NCBI GenBank assembly: GCA_030428825.1
Contig: JAUIEL010000056.1
Coordinates: 1 to 16,092 of the forward strand
DNA: 16,092 nt
Direction of reading: 5' to 3'
From: a bacterium
GTDB taxonomy: Bacteria; Planctomycetota; B15-G4; JADJEK01
This document shows, in pieces, positions 1-7,356 of the stretch. The notes beneath the pieces are model-generated. The model saw nothing but the letters and a program-made list of their open reading frames with translations, did no database searches and was not told the DNA's origin. Every line of letters starts with the position of its first letter. Position 1 is the first letter of the stretch. The position numbers and the translations under genes are program-made.

Positions 1-27
1 CGAGGGATCGCCGCCGGTCGCGAGGAG

Positions 28-3000
28 ATGCCGTTGGATCCGGACCGCTGGGCGAGGCTGCGTGGCCTGATCGAGGAGGCGCTCGACGTGCCGGACGGCG
101 AGCGGGACGCGTACCTCCGGTCGGCCTGCGGGGACGACGAGGACCTCCTGAAGGAGGCCGCGGAGTTCCTCCGGTACGACGAGGGGGACGGCGCCGGCGC
201 GTCCTCGGTCTCTCGCGAGGCGCGCCGTCCCGAGGCGTGGGACGCGTTCCTGAGCCGGATCGGCGAGCGCGGGAGCGTCGGCGACCGGTACGAGCCGCTC
301 GGGGAGATCGGCCGCGGGGGGATGGGCGTGGTGAGGAAGGTCCTCGACAAGGACCTCCGCCGGACGCTCGCCATGAAGGTCGTCCGCGCCGACGCCGCGT
401 CCGGGTCGCGAGGATCGCTCGATTCCGTCTCGCTCGGTCGCTTCCTGGAGGAGGCGCAGGTCACGTCGCAGCTCGACCACCCGGGGATCGTGCCGGTCCA
501 CGAACTCGGGGTCGACGGCGACGGGAACGTCTACTTCACGATGAAGCTCGTGAAGGGAATCGAGCTGAAGCGCGTGTTCGAGCACGTGGCGGACGGGACC
601 GACGGCTGGACGTCGACGCGCGCCCTGAACGTGATCCTGCGCGCGTGCGAGGCGGTCGCGTACGCGCACGCGAAGGGCGTCATCCACCGCGACCTGAAGC
701 CGTCCAACATCATGGTCGGCCGGTACGGCGAGACCTACGTCATGGACTGGGGGCTCGCGCGCGTGCTCGGGGGGATCGAGGAGAGGACGAAGCCGCGGAC
801 GGAGGTCGCGGCGAGCGTCAGCGTGATCGCGTCCGACCGCGCCGAGCGGAAGGGGGTCGAGACCGACTCGTCGCTCGGCACGATGGACGGCGACGTCGTC
901 GGGACGCCGGTCTACATGCCCCCCGAGCAGGCCAGCGGCCAGGCGGGCGACGTCGGTCCGCGGTCGGACGTCTACGCGATGGGGGCGATCCTCTACCAGC
1001 TCCTCACGGGGCGGATGCCGTACGTCCCGCCGGAGACCAGCCCGTCTCCGCACCTCGTGCTCCGCTGGGTCCTCGAAGGGCCGCCGACGCCGGTCGCCGA
1101 GCTGAACCGTTCGGTCCCGCCGGAGCTCGTGGCGATCTGCGAGAAGGCGATGTCGCGCGATCCGTCCCGCCGGTACGCGACCATGGGGGAGCTGGCCGAG
1201 GACCTCCGCGCCTACGTCGAGCGGCGCGTCGTGAAGGCGTACGCGAGCGGGCCGACGGCGGAGCTCCGGAAGTGGGTCGCGCGGAACCGCGGCGCCGCGC
1301 TCGGGATCGCGGCCGGCGTGCTGGCGGTGGTCGCCGCCGGCTTCTTCACCGCCTGGCAGCAGCGGCAAAACGCGGAGCTCGTCGCCCGCGAACGGGACGC
1401 GGCGCGCGCGGTGGCGGAGTTCCAGCGCGAGGTCCTCACGATCGACCCCTGGGAGATCGGGCCGGAGGCGACGCCGCTCGACGTCGTCGACCGCGCGGCC
1501 CAGCGGGCGCGCGTGGCGTTCGAGGGGCGGGGGGAGCTCGGGGCGACGGTCCTCCTCGCGGTCGGCGACACGTACTCGAAGTTCGGCGCCTATCGGCAGG
1601 CGGCGGAGCAGTACGAGGCGAGCCTGGCCGCCCGGCTGGAGGCGTTCTCGGAGACCGAGCCCCCGGTGATCGAGGCGCGCAGCAAGCTCGCCCAGGTGTC
1701 GCTCTCGCTCGGCCGCCTGAAGGAGGCGGCGGACCTGCTCCGCGAGATCCTCGCCGCCCGGCGCGACCGGCTGGGCGAAGGGGACCCGCAGACGGTGGCC
1801 TCGAAGCTCGACCTCGCCGAGGCGCTGCGGAGGCTCCTCAGATACGACGAGGCGTCGGCGCTCCTCCGCGAGGTCGTGGAGACCCGGACCCGGACCCTCG
1901 GAGAGCGACACGTCGAGACGCTCGAGGCGCGTCGGGGCCTCGCGCGGGCGCTCCTCGACCTCGACCGCGACGAGGAGGCGGACCGGATCTTCGAGGAGAT
2001 CCTGGCCGTCGACTCGATCCCGGAGAAGCTCGCGCTCGAGTGCCGGGCCGGACGGGCGTCGGTCCTCATGTCCGCCAAGAGGTACGAAGAGGCGGCCGCG
2101 ATCGAGCGGGAGGTGTTCGAGTCGTACCGGACGCGTCTCGGCGACCTCCACCCCGACACGCTCCGCTCCCGGGACCGGCTCGCCGGCCTCCTGTTCGCCC
2201 TCCGTCGGTACGAGGAGGTGCTCGAGATGGATCGACAGATCCTCGCCCGCCGGCGCGAGGTCCTCGGGGAGACGCACCCCGACACCTTCGTCTCGATGGT
2301 GCACGAGGCGTACGACCTCGTGTTCCTCGACCGGAACGAGGAGGCGATCCGCCAGGGGCGCGCCGCCGCGGACGGCTGCCGCGCGACGCACGGATCCTCG
2401 CACCCGACCACGATCATCGTGACGCAGCTCTACTCCCGCATCCTCCGCGACGCGGGCCGGACCGAGGAGTCGATCGCGATCGTGCGCGGCCTCGTCGAGA
2501 CGCAGCGGGAGCGCCTCGGCGAGTCGCACCCCTCGACCGCCGAGATGCTGCGCGAGCTGGCGAACCATCTCTCGAAGGCCGAGCAGTACGAGGAGTCGGC
2601 CGAGCGGTGGCGCCACGTGGTCGAGCTGAGTCGGGAGCACCTCGGCGCCGCCCACCCCCAGACGTTCTCCGCGCAGCAGGAGCTCGCGAACGCGCTCGCC
2701 GGGCTGGATCGGATGGAGGAGGTGTGGCCGCTGGACGAGGAGGTGCTGCGGCGGACGGAGGAGACGTACGGACCCGAGCACCGCCTCACCCTCCGCGCCC
2801 GCCTGAACCTGGCGCAGACCGAGACCGCCCTCGGGCGGTTCGACGATTCGCGCCCGCGCTTGACCGCCCTGCTCGAGGTTCACGAGAAGCGGGACGGCGA
2901 GACCGCGCCGGCGACCCGCGACGTGCTGAAGTCGCTCGGTCGGTTGGAGGACAAGGCCGGGCGCGTCGACGAGGCGGTCGCCGTCTGGCGGCGGCTCGTC

Positions 3001-4113
3001 GACGCTTGCGAGGCGGAGACCGGCGCGGACTCGACCGAGACGATGGCGGCGGTGTCGAAGCTCGTCGCCGCGGTGGCGAAGAGCGGCGACCACGAGGCCG
3101 CCCTCCCCCTCGACCGGAGGATCTACGAACACCGTCTCCGCACGCGCGGGGAGGGGACGCCGGAGACGCTCGAGGCGAAGCGGATCCTGGCCGTCACGTC
3201 GCACCGAGCCGGGCGTTCGGACGAGGCGGTCGCCCTCTTCCGCGAGGTGATCGCCGAGGCGCCGCCGGAGATCGCGACGGCCGCGCGGAAGTCGCTCGCC
3301 ACCGTCCTCGAGGCGTCGCGCCGCTACGCGGAGTCGATCCCCCTGCGCCGGCGGGTGGTGGAGGAGGAGCGGGAGTCGGCGGGGGACGAGTCGAAGGCTC
3401 CGGTCGGCGCCCTGACCAAGCTCGCCATCGCGCTGGTCGAGACGGAGGACTGGAACGGGGCGGCCGAGGTCGACCGGGAGATCCTCGAGCGGCTCCTCGC
3501 CGTCGGCGAGGAGGATCGGGTGAAGGTCTGCCGGGCCGGGAGGAACCTCGCGTCGTCGCTCCGCCGGGCGGGGAACGTGTCCGAGGCGGAGGAGGTGATC
3601 CGGCAGACGCTCGAGCGGTCGCGAACCGAACTCGGCGCCGACGCCGCCGACACGCTCCGCGCCGAGATCGAGCTCGCGGTCGTGCTCGAGAAGGCCGATC
3701 GGGGAGACGAGGCGGAGCGCGCCCTCGTCGCGGTCGTCGAGCGGGCGCGGGCGGCGGGCGGTGACGACGAGGGCCGTCTCGTCGACCGCGCCCTCGGCGT
3801 GCTGGCGAACCTCCAGGTCGAGAGCGGCCGCGCCGAGGAGGCGGTCCGCCGGCTCGAGGAGCGCATCGAGGAGGTGGGGGACGCGGCGGGCCGGGTCCTG
3901 TGGCTGCGGCACGGCGAGGCGCTCGCGGCGCTCGGACGCCACGAGGAGGCGGAGGCGCGGTTCCTGGGGTACCTCGACCGCCTCGGCGACGCGTCGCTGA
4001 ACGATCGTCGGCACGTCTGGCGGCGTCTCGCCTCGCTCTACGCCGACTGGGGCCGCCCGGACGACGCGGCCCGGTACGAACGCCGGCTCGACGGGGGGGC
4101 GGAGGAGGACTGA
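28..4113 (+). CDS. Membrane Ser/Thr protein kinase with about 21 TPR repeats
   Basis: This gene encodes a 1361-residue Hanks-type (PknB-like) kinase that should phosphorylate Ser/Thr on partner proteins. The kinase domain spans about residues 88-395: glycine loop GEIGRGGMG (92-100), Lys117 in AMK, catalytic HRDLKPSN (220-227), DWG rather than DFG (240-242), and PPEQASG (298-304). About 45 residues separate DWG from the GTPVY segment. A hydrophobic stretch at 423-440 looks like a single membrane span, which would put the C-terminal part outside the cytoplasm. Residues about 505-1355 are some 21 TPR units of roughly 42 residues, kinesin-light-chain type (LGE-HP-T followed by EEA). Residues 8-50 resemble the N-terminus of the second kinase in the window (9104-11602). 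The ATG at 28 has AGGAG directly against it with no spacer, and the frame stays open to the window edge, so an upstream start is possible. The ligand and targets are unknown. Confidence 0.93.
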   Translation: MPLDPDRWARLRGLIEEALDVPDGERDAYLRSACGDDEDLLKEAAEFLRYDEGDGAGASSVSREARRPEAWDAFLSRIGERGSVGDRYEPLGEIGRGGMGVVRKVLDKDLRRTLAMKVVRADAASGSRGSLDSVSLGRFLEEAQVTSQLDHPGIVPVHELGVDGDGNVYFTMKLVKGIELKRVFEHVADGTDGWTSTRALNVILRACEAVAYAHAKGVIHRDLKPSNIMVGRYGETYVMDWGLARVLGGIEERTKPRTEVAASVSVIASDRAERKGVETDSSLGTMDGDVVGTPVYMPPEQASGQAGDVGPRSDVYAMGAILYQLLTGRMPYVPPETSPSPHLVLRWVLEGPPTPVAELNRSVPPELVAICEKAMSRDPSRRYATMGELAEDLRAYVERRVVKAYASGPTAELRKWVARNRGAALGIAAGVLAVVAAGFFTAWQQRQNAELVARERDAARAVAEFQREVLTIDPWEIGPEATPLDVVDRAAQRARVAFEGRGELGATVLLAVGDTYSKFGAYRQAAEQYEASLAARLEAFSETEPPVIEARSKLAQVSLSLGRLKEAADLLREILAARRDRLGEGDPQTVASKLDLAEALRRLLRYDEASALLREVVETRTRTLGERHVETLEARRGLARALLDLDRDEEADRIFEEILAVDSIPEKLALECRAGRASVLMSAKRYEEAAAIEREVFESYRTRLGDLHPDTLRSRDRLAGLLFALRRYEEVLEMDRQILARRREVLGETHPDTFVSMVHEAYDLVFLDRNEEAIRQGRAAADGCRATHGSSHPTTIIVTQLYSRILRDAGRTEESIAIVRGLVETQRERLGESHPSTAEMLRELANHLSKAEQYEESAERWRHVVELSREHLGAAHPQTFSAQQELANALAGLDRMEEVWPLDEEVLRRTEETYGPEHRLTLRARLNLAQTETALGRFDDSRPRLTALLEVHEKRDGETAPATRDVLKSLGRLEDKAGRVDEAVAVWRRLVDACEAETGADSTETMAAVSKLVAAVAKSGDHEAALPLDRRIYEHRLRTRGEGTPETLEAKRILAVTSHRAGRSDEAVALFREVIAEAPPEIATAARKSLATVLEASRRYAESIPLRRRVVEEERESAGDESKAPVGALTKLAIALVETEDWNGAAEVDREILERLLAVGEEDRVKVCRAGRNLASSLRRAGNVSEAEEVIRQTLERSRTELGADAADTLRAEIELAVVLEKADRGDEAERALVAVVERARAAGGDDEGRLVDRALGVLANLQVESGRAEEAVRRLEERIEEVGDAAGRVLWLRHGEALAALGRHEEAEARFLGYLDRLGDASLNDRRHVWRRLASLYADWGRPDDAARYERRLDGGAEED

Positions 4114-4131
4114 GCGGCCGGACCCCGCTCG
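4111..4131. terminator. Candidate hairpin between convergent genes
   Basis: GAGCGG (4112-4117) pairs with CCGCTC (4125-4130) around a 7-base loop, and T4111-G4131 can add a wobble pair. The stem includes the kinase stop codon and lies in the 28-base gap before the stop of the convergent minus-strand gene. There is no U-tract, so intrinsic termination is uncertain, and stems of this length are common in GC-rich DNA. Confidence 0.3.
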
Positions 4132-4141
4132 CTCCCCGTCC

Positions 4142-5722
4142 TCACCGTCGGACGATCGTGATCCCCTCCGGGACGATCCACCGGACCTCGCTCTCCCGGT
4201 CGACCGCCTCGAGCGCGTACTCGACCCCCTCGCGCATGCGCCGGAACTCGTCAGGCTCGATCCGGAGGTAGAAGTCGTGGACTCCCTCGATCGTGTCGAC
4301 CCAGTAGCCCCGGGCGGCGTGCGCGCGCAGCTCGTCGCGCGAGCGATCGCGGGCGCGGAGCACGAACTCCTTGTCGACCCGCCGGTAGAAGTCGGCGTAC
4401 TGCGACGGGCCCTCGCCGAGGATCGCCTCGTCGACGTGGAAGACGAGGTGGCCGGCGGTCTCCGGGTCGTCGAGCCGCATCTCGATCGTCGGGTGGAGGC
4501 CCGGATCGTCGAACCAGTCGAGGCGGCGCACGGTCAGCGTGTCGAACCCCTCCTCGACCGTCGGGTTCGCCGCGTTCGCGTGCTCGCCGAACCGGTCGTC
4601 GATCTCGACGCACGAGTACGGGTTCGAGCCGCCGAACAGCGCGTCGTCGCGGGGCCCGGCGTCGCGGAGGCCCCAGGTGACGAGGCCGGCCTCGGCGTGG
4701 TCGCGGAACGTGTGGACGTGGGTCATCAGGCCCATCATCCCGCCGAACAGCGAGCTCTGGCCGAGGTGCGCGTAGTTCAGCCGTCGCCACCGGCCGCCGA
4801 CGTGGACCTCGTTGAACGTGTGGGACGCCCACGAGCGACCGCGTTCGGCGGCGGCCCGCTTCAGGAGACGTCGCATCCCGTGGTGCTCGAGGCGATCGAG
4901 CATCGCGACCTCGCGCGGGTCGGAGGCGTCGATCACCGGCACGCAGACGACCGTCCGCGTCGGGATCCCGGCCGCCCGGAGCCCGGTCTGCAGGTAGATC
5001 GCCGACGACGTGCACGACCCGTGGACCCGATTCTCGAACATCCCCTTCCCGAACAGCTCGCGGTCCCACTGCTCCCGCTCGGTCCGCCCGGCCTTCTCGA
5101 TCGACCTCCGCACCCGCTCGCGCAGGTCGGGATGCACGACCGGACGTCCCCGCTCGAACTCGACCGCGAACACCGTGAACGAGTCCTCGAACGCGGACCG
5201 GTCCATCAGGAACTTCGACACCGCCCGGACCGCGGCCGCGTCGTCGAGGGCGTCGAGGTCGACCCCGTCCGCCTCCAGCTCCTTCAGCAGGCGCTTCCGC
5301 AGGCCGGGGTCCCAGTTCGAGGTCGGCCCGGGGGCGATCCACTCGCGGTGCCTCCGCGCGGCCTTCCGCCAGCCGCGGCGCCCCTCGATCGCGCGGCCGT
5401 TCGTCGCGAACGGGTAGTGGACGACCTCCAGGCGGACGGTCGTCGGCGTCCGCTCCAGCACCTCGGCGTCCTGGAAGTCGTCGTGCGCGATCGACGCCTC
5501 CTCGATCGGGAGGAGGACGTCGAGGACAGTCCGGACGGTGTACGCGTGCTCGCGCCGCTCGTCCGGGTCGCCGTCCGGGACGCCGTCCCCGTCGGTGTCC
5601 GCGTTCCGCGGGTCCGTGAGGTACTTGTGGATCTCCTGGTGGTCCGGCAGCCCGTCCCGGTCCGAGTCGGGGTCGGTCTCGGTCCAGCCGAGAGCGAACA
5701 GGACGGCGAGCGCGATCCCCAT
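4142..5722 (-). CDS. Secreted transglutaminase-like protein with TSP3-type Ca-binding repeats
   Basis: This 526-residue protein begins with a short hydrophobic segment (IALAVLFALGW, 3-13) that probably acts as an export signal, although no basic residue precedes it. Acidic repeats of thrombospondin type-3 style follow (DPDSDRDGLPD, 17-27; DTDGDGVPDGDPDE, 42-55), which normally bind calcium. The central part resembles the transglutaminase-like (papain-fold) core: candidate nucleophile Cys237 in VHGSCTSSAIYLQTGLRAAG and His301 in SHTFNEVHVGG. Asn316 in RRLNYAHLG lies 15 residues after the His, where the core family usually has Asp. The substrate and reaction type (crosslinking, amide hydrolysis or non-enzymatic) cannot be told. 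The C-terminal 130 residues match nothing I recognise. The gene starts 26 bases after the M64 peptidase gene on the same strand, so the two are probably co-transcribed. The ATG at 5722 is chosen for its GGAGG seven bases upstream; the open frame further upstream is read-through of the peptidase region. Confidence 0.8.
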   Translation of the reverse strand: MGIALAVLFALGWTETDPDSDRDGLPDHQEIHKYLTDPRNADTDGDGVPDGDPDERREHAYTVRTVLDVLLPIEEASIAHDDFQDAEVLERTPTTVRLEVVHYPFATNGRAIEGRRGWRKAARRHREWIAPGPTSNWDPGLRKRLLKELEADGVDLDALDDAAAVRAVSKFLMDRSAFEDSFTVFAVEFERGRPVVHPDLRERVRRSIEKAGRTEREQWDRELFGKGMFENRVHGSCTSSAIYLQTGLRAAGIPTRTVVCVPVIDASDPREVAMLDRLEHHGMRRLLKRAAAERGRSWASHTFNEVHVGGRWRRLNYAHLGQSSLFGGMMGLMTHVHTFRDHAEAGLVTWGLRDAGPRDDALFGGSNPYSCVEIDDRFGEHANAANPTVEEGFDTLTVRRLDWFDDPGLHPTIEMRLDDPETAGHLVFHVDEAILGEGPSQYADFYRRVDKEFVLRARDRSRDELRAHAARGYWVDTIEGVHDFYLRIEPDEFRRMREGVEYALEAVDRESEVRWIVPEGITIVRR

Positions 5723-5729
5723 GGCGAGT

Positions 5730-5734
5730 CCTCC
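5730..5734 (-). promoter_or_regulatory. Shine-Dalgarno for the transglutaminase-like gene
   Basis: GGAGG on the minus strand, seven bases before the ATG at 5722. It fixes the start inside a much longer open frame and lies in the 26-base gap after the peptidase stop codon. Confidence 0.7.
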
Positions 5735-5748
5735 GCGGCCGGTCTCCT

Positions 5749-7173
5749 TCAGCGAACGTACAGATCGATCACGCGTTCGATGGCGCGGGCGCAAACCGGG
5801 CAGAAACCGACCGGGTCCCTCGTGAACATGATGCAGTCGGCCGCCGGGCGGTAGAGACCGCGGGCCTGGTACATCGCGCCCTCGAACGCGCCGACCTTCC
5901 CCGCGTGCGCGCCGAGCAGCGCGGTCATCGTCTCCCGTTCCCGCGCGAACAGCGCCTCCAGCTCCCCCTCCGGCGCCCCGCTCCGTCGCAGCGCGGCGCG
6001 CCGCTCCTGCAGCTCGATCGAGGTCCGCTCGTATTCCTCGAGCCCCCACGGCGTCGGGAGGGGCGTCCCCGGCGTCACGAGGTCGCGCCACTTCAGCGCC
6101 GCCGGGTCGAGGAGCGCGGTGACGTTCGGTTCCCACGGCTCGACCTCGGGCGGGGAGAACTCCTCGTACGCGACCTGCGACGTGAAGTACTCGTCGCCGA
6201 GGCCGGCGAAGTGATGGCCGAACTCGTGGACGACGAGGTAGTCCGCGAACGCGCTGTCCGCCGCCGCGGTCGAGTAGAGGTTGAAGATGCCGCCGCCGCC
6301 GTACTTCCGCGTGTTCGTCAGGACGATCACGTGGTCGTACGGCGCCGCCGCCGCCGCGTCGCGCCACGCCCGGTCGTCGAGCGTCAGGACGTACCGGTCG
6401 GAGTCGAGCGAGTTGTACGACGTGCCGAGCGGCGCGTCCCGGAAGACGCCGGCTCGCGGGTTCGAGATCCCGCTCTCCGCCGCGGCGACGAAGACCGACC
6501 GGACGCCGAAGTCGTCGCGCCGCGAGCGGAACGGCTCGACCGCGAACAGCGCGGCGGCGAGACGGTCGACGTCGGCGTGGAAGGCGGCCCGCTCGGCCGC
6601 GGTGTATCCGTCGCCGAGGAACAGGAGGTCGACGCGCGTCGCGACGTCGCCGACCGGCCCGTGCTCGCGGACGTCCCCCTCGATCGCGAAGTCGCGCGCC
6701 ACGTGCCGGGACGCGGGGTCGACGTCGACGCGCCAGACCTCGGCGAACGCGCCGGCCGCGTCGCGCTTCTCGACCCGGACGGTCACCGGTCGCCGCGGCT
6801 CGGGGAACCGGACCGCCTCCGGGAGCGTCCTCACCTCGCCGTCCCGCGCCGGCCCGGTCGTCTCCCACTCCCCGAAGATCGAGGCGAACCCCCGCGAGTA
6901 GAGCTCCCGCCCCGACGCCGCGTCGAGCACCCCGACCCGGTACTTCCCGAGGTCGGTGTCGTCGACGAGCCGCGTGCGGCTCCCGGGCCAGACCCCCTCC
7001 ACCAGGACGCGGTCGAGCGCGAACAGCTCCATCGACGCGTGCCCGGTGTGGAAGAAGTCGAGCCGCATCACCCGTCCGGTGAACTCCTCGTCGAACGGGT
7101 CGTCGGTCGAGAACGGCGCGGCGCAGGCGGCGAGCGAGAGGAGGAGCGAGGGGGCGAGCGGATGTGCGATCAT
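5749..7173 (-). CDS. M64 (IgA peptidase-like) zinc metallopeptidase lipoprotein
   Basis: This gene encodes a 474-residue exported peptidase. The N-terminus MIAHPLAPSLLLSLAAC is a lipoprotein signal with lipobox LAAC, so Cys17 should be lipidated and the enzyme anchored in a membrane. Residues about 178-470 match the peptidase M64 family: an early LLFLGDGYTAAE segment (183-194), a zinc site HEFGHHFAGLGDEY (316-329) with His316, Glu317 and His320, and a Cys-rich end (Cys447; FCPVC, 457-461) typical of the family. Residues 30-160 form a beta-rich N-terminal region seen in larger members. It hydrolyses proteins; the family is named after an immunoglobulin A protease, but environmental members have unknown substrates. 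It is the first gene of a probable two-gene unit with the transglutaminase-like gene. No Shine-Dalgarno is visible before the ATG at 7173; the start rests on the signal peptide. Frame openness beyond 7173 is a GC artefact. Confidence 0.88.
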   Translation of the reverse strand: MIAHPLAPSLLLSLAACAAPFSTDDPFDEEFTGRVMRLDFFHTGHASMELFALDRVLVEGVWPGSRTRLVDDTDLGKYRVGVLDAASGRELYSRGFASIFGEWETTGPARDGEVRTLPEAVRFPEPRRPVTVRVEKRDAAGAFAEVWRVDVDPASRHVARDFAIEGDVREHGPVGDVATRVDLLFLGDGYTAAERAAFHADVDRLAAALFAVEPFRSRRDDFGVRSVFVAAAESGISNPRAGVFRDAPLGTSYNSLDSDRYVLTLDDRAWRDAAAAAPYDHVIVLTNTRKYGGGGIFNLYSTAAADSAFADYLVVHEFGHHFAGLGDEYFTSQVAYEEFSPPEVEPWEPNVTALLDPAALKWRDLVTPGTPLPTPWGLEEYERTSIELQERRAALRRSGAPEGELEALFARERETMTALLGAHAGKVGAFEGAMYQARGLYRPAADCIMFTRDPVGFCPVCARAIERVIDLYVR

Positions 7174-7356
7174 GGGCGGAGGATACCCGGAGGGCGGACG
7201 GGGCCCGTCGAGCCGGTCCGCCACGTTCCGGCCTCTCCCCGTCGGCACCGCGCGGGAACGTCGCGGCGGGCGATACGCCGGTCCGGGCGTCCGTCGGAGC
7301 TCGGCATGGGCCGTGCGATGCCCGGTATGGTGTCCCATGGAGCAGGAGGTTTCGAC
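7174..7356. promoter_or_regulatory. Divergent intergenic region, probable promoters both ways
   Basis: These 183 bases separate the divergent peptidase gene and secreted-protein gene, so promoters for both should lie here. I cannot assign a confident -35/-10 pair. Weak -10-like hexamers are TATGGT near 7326 (plus strand) and TATCCT just before the peptidase ATG (minus strand). GACGGG and CCCGTC flank a single central G at 7197-7209. Overlapping it, GGCGGAC (7193-7199) pairs with GTCCGCC (7216-7222). These are possible operator or leader structures. Confidence 0.45.
7344..7349 (+). promoter_or_regulatory. Shine-Dalgarno for the secreted-protein gene
   Basis: AGGAGG with a seven-base spacer before the ATG at 7357. 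It selects this start over several earlier in-frame ATGs in a long open frame. Confidence 0.8.

Noticed and set aside
237..3764. Plus-strand open frame of 1175 codons inside the first kinase gene
   Set aside because: A frame-shifted shadow very rich in Arg, Gly and Pro; the overlapping frame has a clear kinase and TPR repeats.
1540..4093. DNA-level tandem repeats in the first kinase gene as a possible repeat array
   Set aside because: The periodicity is the degenerate TPR protein repeat of about 126 bases; the units are too divergent for a satellite or CRISPR array.
4277..5854. Plus-strand open frame of 525 codons opposite the transglutaminase-like gene
   Set aside because: Shadow composition dominated by Val, Arg, Asp and Pro with no recognisable domain; the minus strand carries the real gene with a good Shine-Dalgarno.
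5723..6868. N-terminal extension of the transglutaminase-like frame by nearly 400 codons
   Set aside because: It overlaps the peptidase gene in another frame, is Arg-rich shadow sequence, and the ATG at 5722 has GGAGG plus a signal-like segment.
5905..7356. N-terminal extension of the secreted-protein frame by about 480 codons
   Set aside because: It is antisense to the peptidase gene; the strong AGGAGG and signal peptide mark the start at 7357.
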